This document shows, one piece after another, positions 47,871-59,900 of a stretch of DNA of 64,000 nt. Position numbers and translations under genes: made by a program. Source of the DNA: Diplosphaera chodatii. Its lineage: Eukaryota > Chlorophyta > Trebouxiophyceae > Prasiolales > Stichococcaceae. A model generated the notes under the pieces. It was not told the origin of the DNA and made no database searches. It saw only the letters and a program-made list of their open reading frames with translations. How positions within the stretch are numbered: the stretch's first letter is position 1; each line of letters starts with the position of its first letter. Location of the stretch: positions 1,178,001-1,242,000 of the forward strand of contig JAALGY010000052.1 of assembly GCA_032358165.1 (NCBI GenBank), given 5' to 3'.

Positions 47871-49507
47871 TCACAGCGTCCTGGCAAGCGCCGCTGAAGT
47901 CTGCACCCCTGCCTTTTCGTACTGTTCCGCGAGTTCGCTGCGGATGTCATCCCAGCTGAGCCCTTCCCCGGCGGCCACTCTATTCAGGAGGTGACTGGCC
48001 TCGCCGGCTGCAATCTGAGGAATGCAGAGTGCACGCTCAGCGGCAGCGATGCGCTTCACGACCTGCTTACTCACATGCACACCAGTTGGCATCACGAAAG
48101 CAGCATGTTATCAGTTCGCACCTGCTCATCCGTTTTGGTGGCAACATCCACCCCCTTTGGCAGGTTGGTGCTGATGTTGCTCTCGTCCAGCTGCTGCCTG
48201 ATCGCTTCTGCATCCCCACACAGCCCCGCAATGCTCTTCACCATCTCGAAGCCAGTGGCCAAACTCCACCATGGCATCCGCAGGGCGATGCGTGCCTGCA
48301 ACATGTGAGCAATGAGCAGCTGTTGACCTCCACCTAGATACTGCTGCAGATGCTGGCTGGCCATGGTGCTTCCACACCAACCACACATGCAGCTCTCAGG
48401 CCACTCACGCTGTCACGGGCCTCCTCTGGCCTGTTGACGCTGCGGTATAGCTGCGCATTGTACTCGAAGGGCCTGCCCCAGCTGCCAAAGTGGTCTGCTC
48501 GCATGTACCTGCATCTCCAGCACGACAGGCCTGAAGGGCTCAAATGCAAACATCTGGCTCTCTGCACATGCATTGAGCAAGAGAGAGTGAGCACATTAGA
48601 CCGTGCTCACCACTCGCCAGTGATGAGTGCGGACATGAGGTCGTCCTTCTGCAGGTGGTTTGTGATCAGCTGCTCTGCCACATCTGTGTACATGCCAGCC
48701 TTCCGCGTGAGGTAGGCCTCCATGGCCTTGAGGCCTGATTGGCTGAAAGCACCCTGCTGATACAGAGCTGCGCCTGCTGAACCTGCTGCCTCTGCAATCG
48801 CGCCTGCGCTGCCCTCGCGGCTGTCCTCCTCTGCAAGCGCTCTGTTGCAGATAGTGCCACATGTCACAGAGACTCTAGCAGCTAATGCTGCGATGAAGCA
48901 TGTCAGGAGGCAAACGTGCTCATCGGGCAAAAGACTGCAAAGCTTGCCTGTGAAGGTACTCGTCAGGGTTACGCGCAAGAAGCGACACTGCCAGCGCCTC
49001 TGATGACATCTGCACAACTGGAAGGCCGCCGCCCGCTGTGCTGCCGCCCACTGAATACTGCAGCAGGCAGGTGTACGCCTCCGAGCCTCGCAGTGCGGCG
49101 TTGGCTGTCTGGGCTGCTGGCGATGGGCCCTTGGCGAGGGGGATGGCGAGAGGGTGCAGGAGTGCACGCTCTGTGGGTGACACAACGGTCTGGCCCTGCG
49201 CCTGCAGCACCCGCAAGAGTGGCTCCAGGTTCTGCGTCCGGCCGCCGAGCCCCACATCTTGCAGGTACCGTTCGTGGTCTGCATGCACGTGTTGGAGTCC
49301 CGATGAGCTTGTGCAGATAGTATGTTGTCATGCTTCATGCATGCGGAACAAAACCGCATGCATTGCCCCCCACGGACGGCAGCAAGTACCTGAGGCGATG
49401 CCAGCCTGCACACTGAATGATCTGCGGATATTACGGCCTCCTGCAGACCTGAACGCCGTCCAGCATTGCCTGTTGAGGCTGAGTCGCCAACTTTGTGTCG
49501 TCTGCAT
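47871..49507 (-). CDS. Organelle-targeted protein of unknown function, helical repeat-like
   Basis: I do not recognise the family. ATG 49507 gives MQTTQSWRLSLNRQCWTAFR followed by a basic, Ser-rich stretch ending FSVQAGIAS, a typical plastid or mitochondrial transit peptide. It joins in phase to DHERYLQDVGLGGRTQNLEP. Later exons read EAYTCLLQYSVGGSTAGGGL, SGLKAMEAYLTRKAGMYTDV, LMSALITGEW, FGSWGRPFEYNAQLYRSVNR with PEEARDS, ARIALRMPWWSLATGFEMVK, and finally KRIAAAERALCIPQIAAGEA to TGA at 47871. The paired amphipathic helices, including YNAQLYRSVNRPEEARDSAR, suggest TPR-like or HAT-like repeats; that is inference. It is probably conserved in the green lineage. Confidence 0.65.
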
Positions 49508-49970
49508 GCCCGGCAAATGAGCACAGCAAATCCAACAGAGTTCAGCGATGCACGGGTTCCGAAGCAGCCAGTCTCGTGCGAATGCCGATCCTAACGCGTC
49601 CAACCTAGACTGCAAGGCGCAGATGGTGGTGCTCTTGGCAGCTCATGCTGGCTTGTCAATGCTGGTTTGCTGCAGGGCAGCTTGAAGTGAGTGTGCTCTG
49701 TGATGTGCAGCGGGGCAGCGACAGGCTCATTGATGATCAGCGCTGCACTGGTGTATGTGTCAGCTGCGAGTGTTGCTGCGTTCACCGGGGGCGGTGCACC
49801 TCTGATCACACAGCTGTGTGAGATAGTTTTCTGAGGAGCTCGACACCAGGCATCACTGACTCGAGCATTAAGCGTGCAGCGTTAGCAGCAGCATCGACTG
49901 CATAAGTCTCTGCTTGATCCACGTGCGGTTGCCTTCATCACGACGTCATGTAGTTGTATGCGGGTGCGTC
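49508..49970. promoter_or_regulatory. Upstream region between two divergent genes
   Basis: About 460 bases between the unknown organelle protein (-) and the TBC gene (+). No core element or exon stands out. Confidence 0.4.
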
Positions 49971-52560
49971 ATGGCGGCGGACGCCACTCGCAACCAGCAT
50001 CTGCAGCGCGCTTTGCTGGGCCTGAGGCAGTTGTCGACCACGTTGCGAACTGTCAGCGGATCACTCGGCACAGTGTCACATCCATTGGCCGACAATGGAA
50101 ACGATGGCCACCTGATTGCGTCCGCTGATCGCCATGAGGAGCATACGCACGGAGGCAGCAGCAACATGGCATACGCAGCCCAGGCAAGGATGGTGACTTG
50201 GTGGCACCGTGATGAAGCTGTACATCAGACAAGGCCTGCGTGGTACGAGGGGTTTTGGTTTTGGATGACGTTCAGGTGGAGCAGTTCCGGCACGAGCTTC
50301 GGCACGGTGGCCGCATTGATATGGGCAACCTGAGACTGTTTGCTTTTCGTGGCATCCCGGACGGAGGTCACCTGCGAGCGACAGCGTGGAAGGTGCTCGC
50401 ATGGCATTGATCTCGCGTCCGAGCTAGCACACGAGCAATCGTGACCTTCACGATCGGACACGGCAGATGTGCTTGACAGTGTGTTCGTAATGCTGCAGTT
50501 GCTACTAGCGTACCTGCCGCCCGATCAACGGCAGTGGGAAGCAACGCTCAGTCAGAAGCGTGCAGAATATGCCCGCTTTTGTAAGGTGGGATGTGGTTTT
50601 CAGCCGGGACACTGCATTGTGAGCGCCAGGTGTGCCACATTGCCTTGCACAGATGATAGGACCACTGGACCCTGTGCTTGCCTCAGGACCTGATCATCAG
50701 TCCCAATGGGATCGGCAGCCTGGGGAGCAGCGGCAGGGCAGCAGACGAGGTGACATGTCTGCAACGTTTTTGCACGGCCACTGTGACTGCCAGGTCCACA
50801 CAGATCGCCTGTCAGCTGTGATGGCTCCGTAGTCAAATATGCGCTCAAACATTTCGGGCCAGTGGACATCGTGGGCACGTGTGTAGGAGGCTGCACCAGA
50901 CCCTCTGGCCCAGGCAGCTTGGGCAGCGGACAGCGGCCAGGGGGACCACCCGCTGAGCACCTCCTCCGGCAGCCGGTGGCAGGAGTTCTTCAAGGCGAGC
51001 ACGATGCCCGTAGTCACCTGCGCAGTGCACATGCTTATGCGTGTTTGTCGCGCTGTAGCTGACAGCGTCTGGGTTGTGCAGCTGGTTGGCAACAGCTGTA
51101 TGTCCGGATCACGAACACCCGACGTCACTTGATGACCACACAAGTGCTGCCATGCTGCACAGGACAATGAGACCCTGGAGCAGATAGACAGAGATGTGAA
51201 GCGCACGCACCCCGACATGCACTTCTTCAGCGGCGATGACGCCACTGCTGTCCGGCACCGCCAGGTGCTTGACACTGGGCTCGGTTGATTCTATCGTTGA
51301 AGATCTCCTTGCTATTGATCAGAGGGGTGACGACGTGCAGCACTGTTGTGAAATCGCGAGGGGTGCTCCACTCCCCAACTCCCACATGCTTGCATCTGCA
51401 GGAGATGTGCCGCGCGCTGTTCATCTTTGCGAAGCTGAACCCGGGGCTCACCTACGTGCAAGGCATGAACGAGCTGTACGCCCCGCTGTACTATCTGTGC
51501 GCCCACGAGTCAGGCGCCGACGATGCCGAGCATGCAGGTGCACACCTATGCGGGTCTCTGCAGGCTGCTGCCTTCCTGTTCATGACCCGCAGCACCGCCG
51601 GATCAGCGCAGAGCACTGCATGTTTGCGAGGACGGCTCCTTGTCTGAACGAACCTGCCTGCTGAAGCAGAGGCGGATGCATGGTACTGCTTCGTGGACCT
51701 CATCAGCGACTTCAGGGACCATTTTTGCAAACAGCTGGTGGGATCAAGATGTCTGCCATCTGACAAACCATGCACTGTGTCATCAGAGTCCAAGCAAGCA
51801 TCACTGCAACAAGCGTGCGCTGCCGTGAAGTGTGCCGTTGCGGTATGCCCTTCAGGACAACAGCAACATGGGCATCAAGGCAACACTGTCGCGCCTCAAT
51901 GCCGCGCTGAAGGTGCATGACCGGGAGCTGTGGTACCATTTGGAGGTCAAGAATCAGGTGTGCGATATCGGTCAGCCTGAAGTTACGTGCAACAATTGTA
52001 CTCTGCAGCCAGCCACAAGCCGATGAACACCTTTGCATGTTGTAGGTCAACCCGCAGTTTTATGCCTTCCGGTGGATCACGCTGTTGCTGACCCAGGTAC
52101 TTCAGCAACTGTGCATGCTGCTGCACTTGCGTGAGCATGAAGACGACTCTGCGCTGAGGAATTCTCTCAGCCATTTTCATGCCAGCGTGACGCTCAGCAT
52201 TGATCTCGGGCGACATGCAGGAGTTTAGTTTTCCAGATGTTGTGCGGCTCTGGGACACCCTGCTGGCAGACCCCGCTGGCCGTGCGGACTGTCTGCTGCG
52301 CCTGTGCATCGCCATGCTGGTGCATTTACGAGCGGAGCTTCTGGCGGTGAGCACATGTGTCACATGCGACACTTGCAGATATAAGCCTGCCGGTCACGAC
52401 TATTGAGTGTGCCACCCTGTTTGTTGCAGTAGAGATCTGCTGCTTCGTGCTGCAGGGCGACTTTTCGGCAAACCTGAAGTTGCTGCAGAGCTTTCCATCA
52501 GTGGATGTGCGAGATGTGCTGAGGACAGCTGAGGCGCTGGGCAGCCTGGAAGGCTTATAA
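49971..52560 (+). CDS. TBC-domain Rab GTPase-activating protein, TBC1D13-like
   Basis: Accelerates GTP hydrolysis by Rab GTPases in membrane traffic. The exon from 50276 reads VEQFRHELRHGG, then LRLFAFRGIPDGGHLRATAW. Then LLAYLPPDQRQWEATLSQKR, DLIISPNGIGSLG, DHPLSTSSGSRWQEFFK, DNETLEQIDRDVKRTHPDM (the IxxDxxR arginine-finger motif, about 51165-51215), LNPGLTYVQGMNELYAPLYY (the YxQ glutamine-finger motif, about 51450), HAEADAWYCFVDLISDFRD, NPQFYAFRWITLLLTQ|EFSF, DVVRLWDTLLADP and GDFSANLKLLQSFPSVDV, ending at TAA 52558. Order and wording follow human TBC1D13 through the whole domain. The first exon (ATG 49971, MAADATRNQHLQ) is a guess. The intron at 50995-51162 probably has a GC donor. Confidence 0.88.
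50995..51162 (+). other. Probable GC-AG intron in TBC gene
   Basis: The exon ends TCAAG, the intron starts GCGAGC and ends TGCACAG, giving EFFK|DNETLEQ as in TBC1D13. A GTAGTC donor 22 bases downstream also keeps frame and would add six or seven residues, so this case is less sure than the others. Confidence 0.55.
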
Positions 52561-53122
52561 CATCAATGAAGCGCCTTGCTGTCCAGCTGCTATACTGTAT
52601 GTGTCACCTCATCATACGACAGAAAGCGCGGTCATGACGATTGTCAAGAGCAGACCACCGAGTTGTGTCGGATGTTCTTGTGCTGGAACAAATAGCTTTG
52701 ACCGCTTGTAAGTGTTTGGTCAGCAATGACCTTCGTGGTTTTGAGGGTGTTAGGGCCTCGAGACGGGCAAAGGAGATGGTTGGGGCTGCAATATTTTGCA
52801 GTCACTGCTCCGAGCGGCATTGTTGAAACGCCTCAGAAGCCAGCATCACAATGCGCACGAACATCTGCATGGATCCAATGTACAGAAATCCTGATGTAGC
52901 AATTGTCGGCAGAGCCGCACTCTCTCAACGAAATTGCCAGTATGTAGATGGTTTGGGTTGCTGCGCCCTGCCGGCAGGCTGGGACGCCAGAACCCAAGTA
53001 TGGCGGCATTGCAACTGGGATTCAAGGGGCTTTCAGGCCCATGACCACCCAGCTGCAGGGGCACCTTAACGCCGTCGCGCCCCAGAACACGTCCAACGGT
53101 CTCCACGCGCCGGAGCAGCCGC
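52561..53122. other. Intergenic between convergent TBC gene and PsbO
   Basis: About 560 bases holding both 3' UTRs; nothing coding supported. Confidence 0.6.
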
Positions 53123-54067
53123 CTATGAGAGCTGGCCGTACCAGAGGCCGGTGATCTTCACGTCCTTGGGCGCCTTGGAGCCCAGGTCTGTGTCGGACGG
53201 CTGGATGGACTCGAACACCCCCGCAATCTCGTTGCTCTCCTTGTCAACCTTGGCGACGGAGAACACGATCTGGCCCTTCAGCGGCTTTGTGGACTTGTTG
53301 TTCTCCTTGGCCAGCTCCTCGGAGTCGGAGCGTGCCGGCAGCGCGACAGCGTTGTCGTAGCCAGTGGAGCCACCGCGGCCCTTGGGGTCCAGGAAGGAGG
53401 AGCCACGGTATGAGGGCACCAGGAAGTCGCCGCCAAAGCCGTCCAGGGTGCCCTTTGCCGCCAGCTCCTTGATGGTGAACAGGAACGGCACGCGCTCGCC
53501 ACCCGGCAGCTGCACGGTGACGGCAGCGTAGTCGATGCCATCCTCCTCGACAAAGTCGACGTTGCCGCTGCCGTCAACCTTGAAGCTGCCGCTGATCTCG
53601 TCCAGGGTGTATGTGAGCCGGGTCATCAGCTTGGTGGGCACAAAGTCAGAGTCGCCGCCCTTGAACTGCGACTCCTCCTTCACGGTGAAGCTGGTGGGCT
53701 CCAGGCAGAGCTTCTGGATCTTGTAGTTTCCGGGCTTGATGTCCTTCAGGTTGCTGCTGCCGCCATCGATCACTGGGCAGGTGTTGGCAATGCCGGAGCC
53801 CTTGACCTGCAGGTAGGTCAGGCCCTGCAGCTCGTCGAAGGAGATGGCCGACGCCGGAGCGGCTGCCAGGGCGAGGGCGGCAGCAGCGCCCATTGCTGCC
53901 TTGCCAGCATCAGCCAGCATGTCCTTCAGACCCGCCTGGCACACGAGCCGCTGCTGCCTGCATGGGCTGAGCGGCCGGGCGGCCTGTGCAAAGCCACGTG
54001 CAGCCGGCGTCTGCTTTAGCGACACCTTGCTGCCCAGCGCCATCTTGGTGGACGTCGCCATGGCCAT
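53123..54067 (-). CDS. PSBO: PsbO, 33-kDa oxygen-evolving enhancer protein of photosystem II
   Basis: Extrinsic lumenal protein that stabilises the Mn4CaO5 cluster. A single uninterrupted frame of 314 residues from ATG 54067 ([13 protein letters not shown]). The N-terminus is bipartite: a basic Ser/Ala-rich stroma-targeting part to about residue 45, then a hydrophobic Ala stretch ending APASA before mature [16 protein letters not shown], a typical lumenal processing site. The two disulfide Cys (NTCPVIDGG and KLCLEPTSF), [36 protein letters not shown] and the C-terminal [11 protein letters not shown] are all as in algal PsbO. It has strong codon bias and no intron, unlike most genes around it; high expression would explain this. 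Confidence 0.98.
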   Translation of the reverse strand: MAMATSTKMALGSKVSLKQTPAARGFAQAARPLSPCRQQRLVCQAGLKDMLADAGKAAMGAAAALALAAAPASAISFDELQGLTYLQVKGSGIANTCPVIDGGSSNLKDIKPGNYKIQKLCLEPTSFTVKEESQFKGGDSDFVPTKLMTRLTYTLDEISGSFKVDGSGNVDFVEEDGIDYAAVTVQLPGGERVPFLFTIKELAAKGTLDGFGGDFLVPSYRGSSFLDPKGRGGSTGYDNAVALPARSDSEELAKENNKSTKPLKGQIVFSVAKVDKESNEIAGVFESIQPSDTDLGSKAPKDVKITGLWYGQLS

Positions 54068-54330
54068 TGCGTCCGCTGCAGTCAGCTGCCGGCGATGGTT
54101 GGGCGTGTGAGTGTGGCGCTGGCCCCGGATACAGCACGGCTGATGCAGATCGAGTCGGGGCTTATCCAGCGTCGCTAATCTTCAGCCGGTATCTTAGCTT
54201 ACTTCTCGTGACCAATGACCTCCTATACCCTACAGGCCGGTACCCTTGGTCCCTTGCTCTACTTCAGTGGTCGGTAGCATGACCCAGATGTGTATGAACG
54301 CGCCAGAGTACATCCGTCAGCAGTTCATGG
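54068..54330 (-). promoter_or_regulatory. PsbO upstream region
   Basis: 263 bases between the PsbO start and the stop of the next minus-strand gene. A CCAAT-type pentamer (ATTGG on the coding strand) is at 54212-54216, about 145 bases before the ATG. No confident TATA box. Confidence 0.4.
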
Positions 54331-57300
54331 TCAGTGGGCCGCTGCTGCCTGCCGCCGCTGCAACAGCGGGCTCGCTTGCGCATGGCCCGCGGGCCTCTGC
54401 TGCGTGCGGCTGTGAGTCCCAGCTGATTGGGCAACCCCATTCTGCAGCGGCTGGTCAGTGCTGGCAGACTGTAGCTGCTGCCGTCCCTGCTGCTGTGCCG
54501 CCGGCCGCTGATCGCCTACCCGCTGCTGTGGCTGTCCTTTTGGGTACTTCTGCTGATTGCTCATGTCATCTGGTAGTCGTGGCGGCACGTCCACCTTCAG
54601 AAAGTCTTGCGCAATGCCGACCTGCCGAGAGCCGGGTGGCAACCCCATAGCAGCACGCGCCTGCTGTGCCAGGTAAGCCTGCAGAAGTATCAGCAGGCGT
54701 TGGGCTGTCATCTGCCAAATTCGCAGGACAATGTCGATGACTACAGCAGTGCATAAACATATGCAGGCTATCCCAGCAAGCTGTGCATCTGCAGACGGTG
54801 TGATGTGCACCTGCGTGTTACTGCTGTTGTCTGCCACGGCCGCCGAGTTGCGAGCATCTCCGGTCGTCTTGTACCGCCCGCTGAAGTGCGTCAGCACCAA
54901 GCGGCGGGCCTGCAGATGTGCTGCAAAGCGGCCAGCCATTGCCGCCGTTGAGTGCATCGCCACATGCGCCTTGTCCGCATCCTCGTTGGAGAAGGTGCAC
55001 TCATGCGACAGAATGTCTGCGCCGACGCCTGGCCCTGTTGTGGTGATGATCACATGCTGTTAGCAGCAGTCGATCCCAGACCATGACCAACAGAAGTGTG
55101 CTAGCAATCGCATTCAACGCGGTGCACTCATGGAGCTCTGCATACCCAGCATTGCGCATGAGTTGCAGGTGTCGCCCAGCAACACGACCTTGCGGCCCTG
55201 CTGACCAGCGCGCGTGCCTTCTGACCCCTGGTTTGCCAGGCTGCTGCCATGTGCAGCGGAAAGTGCAGAATGCTCCTGTACAGCATGGCAAGGTACATTG
55301 CTAATCCCATCTTGTGGATGCTGGCAGCACTGCACGCTCTTTGTTGCAACACCAGCACATCAGATCAAAGAGTGTAAGGCTGTGCTCCTCGAGCGTGCTC
55401 ATTGGATCAAACTCGCACCTGGAACACATAGCCCCAGCATGGTAGGCGGTGCGCGAGCGGCGCCGCTGTGACGCTCATGCCGGGCACGGCAGCCAGCTGC
55501 CAGGTGAGGGGCGCCAGAGGGTTGTGAGCCGGGCCACTTGCTGCAATACGCTTCACCGTGGCCAGATCTGCCGCCATCCAGTTGCGCATGATGCCTGTGG
55601 CCAGTTGTAGCTAGGTGCTCAGGAGCCAGACGCAGAGTTTGCACCACATAACTCCGTGGACTCCTCAACGGCTACAAGTACCGAGACTGTCATCTGCAAT
55701 ACTGGCAACTCTGCACTCGCACGACACTAGCACATCACCTGTCAGCTGCGGTGGAGGGGCCACGTCAGGCGCCTGCGTGGCGCAAAATATGCCGGGCGCC
55801 ACCTCTGTCGGCGGGACAGCGGCTGCAGGGTCCGTAGTGTATGCTGTGATGCAGATCGGCATGGCCAGGCGCGACATGGTGGCCTTCAACGATGCCCGCA
55901 GCAGCTCCTGGACACCTGTGGCCATTGAATCAGATGTTCAATGCACCCAAAGCAATCCAGCAGCGTGTGTAGGTGGTGCACGAGTGGCATCAATGAGATC
56001 CTTACTGGGATCTACATCGTGTTGGCAGGATGACCCACTACACCACCACAAGGCCAACACTGCCAGAATGATTGCGCATCAGCACTGGCTTTTACCTGGC
56101 GGGCCATAAATCTGAAAAGTTTCTGGGGTCGAAATGCCCAGATCCTGCACACGGCGGCTGACGGCTCGCAGCAGGCCCGGCAAGCCGAACACATGGTCCC
56201 CATGCATGTGAGTTATGAACACCCTGCATAGCACACATGCACATGTCCTCAGGTGCATCTGCAATTTGCAAGCTCACTGCTCCCTGGACACAGGGCTCCG
56301 GCCCTGCAGCTCACACCCTCAAACCACGAATGAATTCTGACTGAGGCAATCTCTTGCAGGCTTGAGTGCTGCTTACCCTTGCACGAGGACGGGGTCGATG
56401 CCGGCAGTCGCCAGCTGGTTGACGGTGCCCTCCCCGCAGTCCACCATCAGCACCCGCCGCCGCTGCAGCAGCAGGATGGACGACACATTGCGCTGCGCTG
56501 TGGGCGCCCCAGACGACGTCCCGAGCCACTGCACGGCGAGGCCCGTCCGCACGTCGCACTCTGGCGCCCTGTGTTGCGTGCGCAGGGGCTGCAGTGACGC
56601 TGCATTTGCTGCTGAGGTTACTGCAGGCACGGCTGGGCTGCGCTTGGCAGCAGGGTGCACGGCCGTCTCTGCTGCTGCAGGTGCTGGCAGACTGCTTAGC
56701 ATAGATGTGGGCGCCGCTGCCTGCTGTTGCGCTGCAGCAGGCTGGATGGCGGGCATCACAGGCGCTGCAGTTGCAGCATCACCAGCTGCTGGTCCCGCTG
56801 CTGATGCATCTGGGGACCGGATCTGCCCATCTGCCTGCTCAGATATGCTTCCAGTTGGTGCCGAGGATCGTCTGGTCGATACATGCTCGGCGGCCGCAGG
56901 CGCCTGCTGGGCTTCAGGGTGCCCACCGGAGGCCACGCTGTCCCCACTGCCCCGCTCAAGCGCAGCATGCAGCCTGTCTACCAGCTCTGCCTTGAGCCCC
57001 TTGTCGCTGAGCTGCCTCATCTGCAACGCTGTGGCGAGCTGCTCCTTCTTGAGCGCCCGCAATTCTGCCTTCGAGGTCTGCGCTGAGAATGTCAGTGGAG
57101 CCGCCTCTGCTAGATCTGCTAGATCTGTCGGATGCCGCTGCGTCATCGCCTCCTGTAGCCGCTGGAGCAGTTGTGGCTTGAGGCCCGCATCGCTGAGCTG
57201 CATGGCACGCAGCATGGCAGCGAGCTCATCTTTGCTGCGGGTCCTAAGGTCGCTGGCTTTGTGTGGCAGGGCTGCCTGCAACCGAGGACAAGCCAGCTTG

Positions 57301-57530
57301 CATTGCGCTGGGACGTGACAGCATGCCTCATCACAGTCGAGGACACCGCTGCAGAACTGGGTTCAACGGGCATGACGTGACACCTGTTCCGTGGAGGCTG
57401 TCTGTGATGCCACAGCAACACAGTTGCGTCCAGAGCATGCCGTGGCGGCCACATCGCTGCGCTGCAGCCGCGGCCGCCCACCTCGTGTCAACGGGCACCT
57501 GCAGTCGTCGTGAATCATGACAAGCTGCAT
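54331..57530 (-). CDS. tRNase Z (ELAC/RNase Z) with two N-terminal SAP motifs
   Basis: Metallo-beta-lactamase-fold endonuclease that removes 3' trailers of pre-tRNAs. The first exon ([23 protein letters not shown] 57530) is targeting-like and joins in phase to two SAP-like helices: [20 protein letters not shown] (about 57180) and [20 protein letters not shown] (about 57000). A Pro/Ala-rich linker leads to the catalytic part: [30 protein letters not shown], the zinc site [12 protein letters not shown] (about 56200), [60 protein letters not shown] and [13 protein letters not shown] Gln-rich tail ends at TGA 54331. The catalytic portion has short-form RNase Z length. SAP motifs usually bind nucleic acid, so they may help substrate binding or localisation (inference). 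Confidence 0.9.
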
Positions 57531-58147
57531 GCTGAAGGACGTTGTTAGCCCCAGACACATGCAGTTCGCTTGTTCCATGCCGGCCCTGGCGCACCTGGTC
57601 TGTGGAAGCAGCCGCATGTGCAAGGGGCAGCCGAGTTGCACCTTCGGCAAAGTGTCATGTGCTGGCATCGCCATGACGGTGTTCATTGCTAGTCGCACTT
57701 CGAGATACGCAGGTCGACTGACAAGACTTAACTGACGCTTGCCTGCACAGTCGACCGAGCGCGCAGCAGGCCTTATGAGCAAGCAGCAGTGCAAACCTGC
57801 CAGTATTCGAGCAGGGCGGCAAGGTGGGTTGTCTGCTGTCTGATGACCATATATGCTGCAACCGCAACCTGTGATTTCTGATTTGCTTTCTGCAGGGACC
57901 GGCACACTGCCCTGCTGAGCTGGCGCCACAGTGCAGATGCCCATGTTGGCAGTGCTGCTGTCGCTTTGTCACTTCCTTCCGTATCAGTACCATTTCCTTG
58001 CTGCTGAAACCCTGAAGCGAGCTGTACCCTGCTGCAGTACGCTTTGGGGTCACCCCAGTGGGATCGAATAGAGCACCCCGTGACACTGCGCGGCCAGCGC
58101 ATCAAGGTGCAGCCGGCGCAGGCCGATCAGCCTGCTGAGCTTGGCAC
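57531..58147. promoter_or_regulatory. Shared upstream region of tRNase Z (-) and USB1 (+)
   Basis: About 620 bases between divergent starts. Minus-strand frames remain open upstream of the tRNase Z ATG (to about 57944) with several ATGs, so its N-terminus might extend; otherwise no exon supported. Confidence 0.4.
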
Positions 58148-59900
58148 ATGATCGAAGCCCTTGTGCCGTACAGCGACGAAGACTCGGCCACCTGCAGCTC
58201 CAGCTCTAAGGACCTGCAGCATGGGCCAGCCGATGGGCTGGGACATGTCGCGTCTGCAGCGGGTGACACAGCCTCTGTGGAGCATAACAGGTGCACGCGG
58301 TCGGCCCGTATCTGAAAACGTACACACAAACTAGACTGGACAGCAAGCGTCAAGCGGTCCACGCGTGGTGATGTGCCGGGAAATGCGCAGCTGTACTGGT
58401 GCAGACCGGCAAAGCGGGCGCGGCATGACCATGCCGATGACGAATCGGAGTCTGCACTGACCTCGTCAGGCAGCAAGCTGCAGGGATTGAGGAACTTCCC
58501 TCACCAGGAGGGCAACTTCGCCACCACTGTATTCATACCAGGCAGGGAAATGCTCGCCATGCACGGCACCATGCACGACCTATATACAATGGTGTGCATG
58601 CCGAACTCACATCAGGTGTGTGCGACGTGCAGTGCGCTTCAGTGACGCTCAGCGTGCAGTGATACAGAAGACGTATGATCAGGTACTTGCATCCAAGCGT
58701 ACCAACACAGCTTGTGTGTGTCCTGCAACATGGAGCATGCTGGATCCTGATCTCACATTGTGCTCCGTGTGCAGCTTCAAGATCATGCTCCAATGCTGCA
58801 CATTGCTGCTTGGGCTGGCACGGGTTCTGAAGAGCAGCAAGAAGTCCGTGCGCCTGGCTGCTGTTTACTGTTGAGCCCTGGTGCTAGTGCCATGCAGGTC
58901 TATGCAGGCCTTGGTGCTAGGCGGGCTCGCTGGCTATTGATCTGATCTATTGGTGCTCAGGCGGTGCCGGCAGAGCAGCACATCAGCGTGTCTCGCACTG
59001 TGGCGCTGCGCTACCCACAGATTGAGGAGGTGCTTGGGTCCTTGCGGCAACGGCTGCGCAAACTCAGCAGGTGCTTGTCCTGCCTTGCATCGCCTCACCA
59101 ATCCTCGTACAATGACCAGCTGATTGAAATTTGGTCGCAGTGGTCAATCCTGCTGCCGGTTGGTAGTTCATGGTCATAGGCACCTCGTTGACAATTGGTA
59201 TGCTGACATTGCCTGTCCCCTGAAAGGTCTTCTGGCTCGGCTTCCTGCAGTTTTGGTGTGGATTTCGAGGAGCTTGCGGTGCTTGCCAACGACAATCTCA
59301 GCCGTGTTTTCGCCTGCCTGATGATGGGTGATGGCTTGAAAGAGGTGCGTCATCCAGGCTGTGAGATGCTTGTGTTTGCTGTCTAGGCTCCTTGTATCCG
59401 ACAGTCTGACAGATTGCTGTGTGCACGACAGACTTGTGGTATTGTCAGGGCAGTGGATAAGACCTTCCGCACCAATGGGCTCCGGACTTTCCATGAGGTG
59501 TGGCGCCATGAGCTCACAGACCGTGCTTCACATGTGAGGTAAGCAGACAATTGCTGTTAAACGGCTGCTTGCCCTGGTCCCAGACATGTGATCATGCTGC
59601 AGGTGCCGCGACCCCATGTATCGGTTGGCTGGGCCTTGGCAGACAGCCGCAGCTTAGTGGAGGCCGCAGTTGCCAGCGTGAACACACAAACTGCACAGCA
59701 GCCCGAGCCACCCTCGCTGACTGCCACGGTGCGCTGCGTCGGTGTGGATGCGCTGCTGACGCAGCAGCAGTGCGAGGGACTTGCTCGTGTGCCATTAGCC
59801 GCATGGACATCGTGCTGACATGTTTGCAGAATGTTTGCAGGTCCAAAGTGTATGCTGCCAGATCGGGCAAAAGCGGTATACAGTATGGTCAGCGCCATGA
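58148..59900 (+). CDS. USB1: USB1 U6 snRNA 3' exonuclease / 2H phosphodiesterase
   Basis: Trims the oligo(U) tail of U6 snRNA and leaves a terminal phosphate that stabilises the spliceosomal RNA in the nucleus. ATG 58148 (MIEALVPYSDEDSAT) begins an acidic, Ser-rich N-terminus spliced to RPAKRARHDHADDES, then LRNFPHQEGNFATTVFIPG, equivalent to the family's FPHERGNWATHVYVP. The first HxS motif is EQHISVSRTVALRYP (about 58977-59020). Then FGVDFEELAVLANDNLSRVF, TFRTNGLRTFHE, and the second HxS motif PRPHVSVGWALADS (about 59610). The last exon, VQSVCCQIGQKRYTVW, ends at TGA 59898 and matches the conserved C-terminal strand. The exon between VFIPG and the first HxS motif is uncertain. Confidence 0.88.

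Noticed and set aside
53535..54110. Plus-strand frames opposite PsbO
   Set aside because: Antisense shadows of a highly codon-biased gene.
56362..57318. Long plus-strand frame opposite the SAP exon of tRNase Z
   Set aside because: Cys/Ser/Ala-rich antisense reading; the minus strand carries recognisable SAP and RNase Z motifs.
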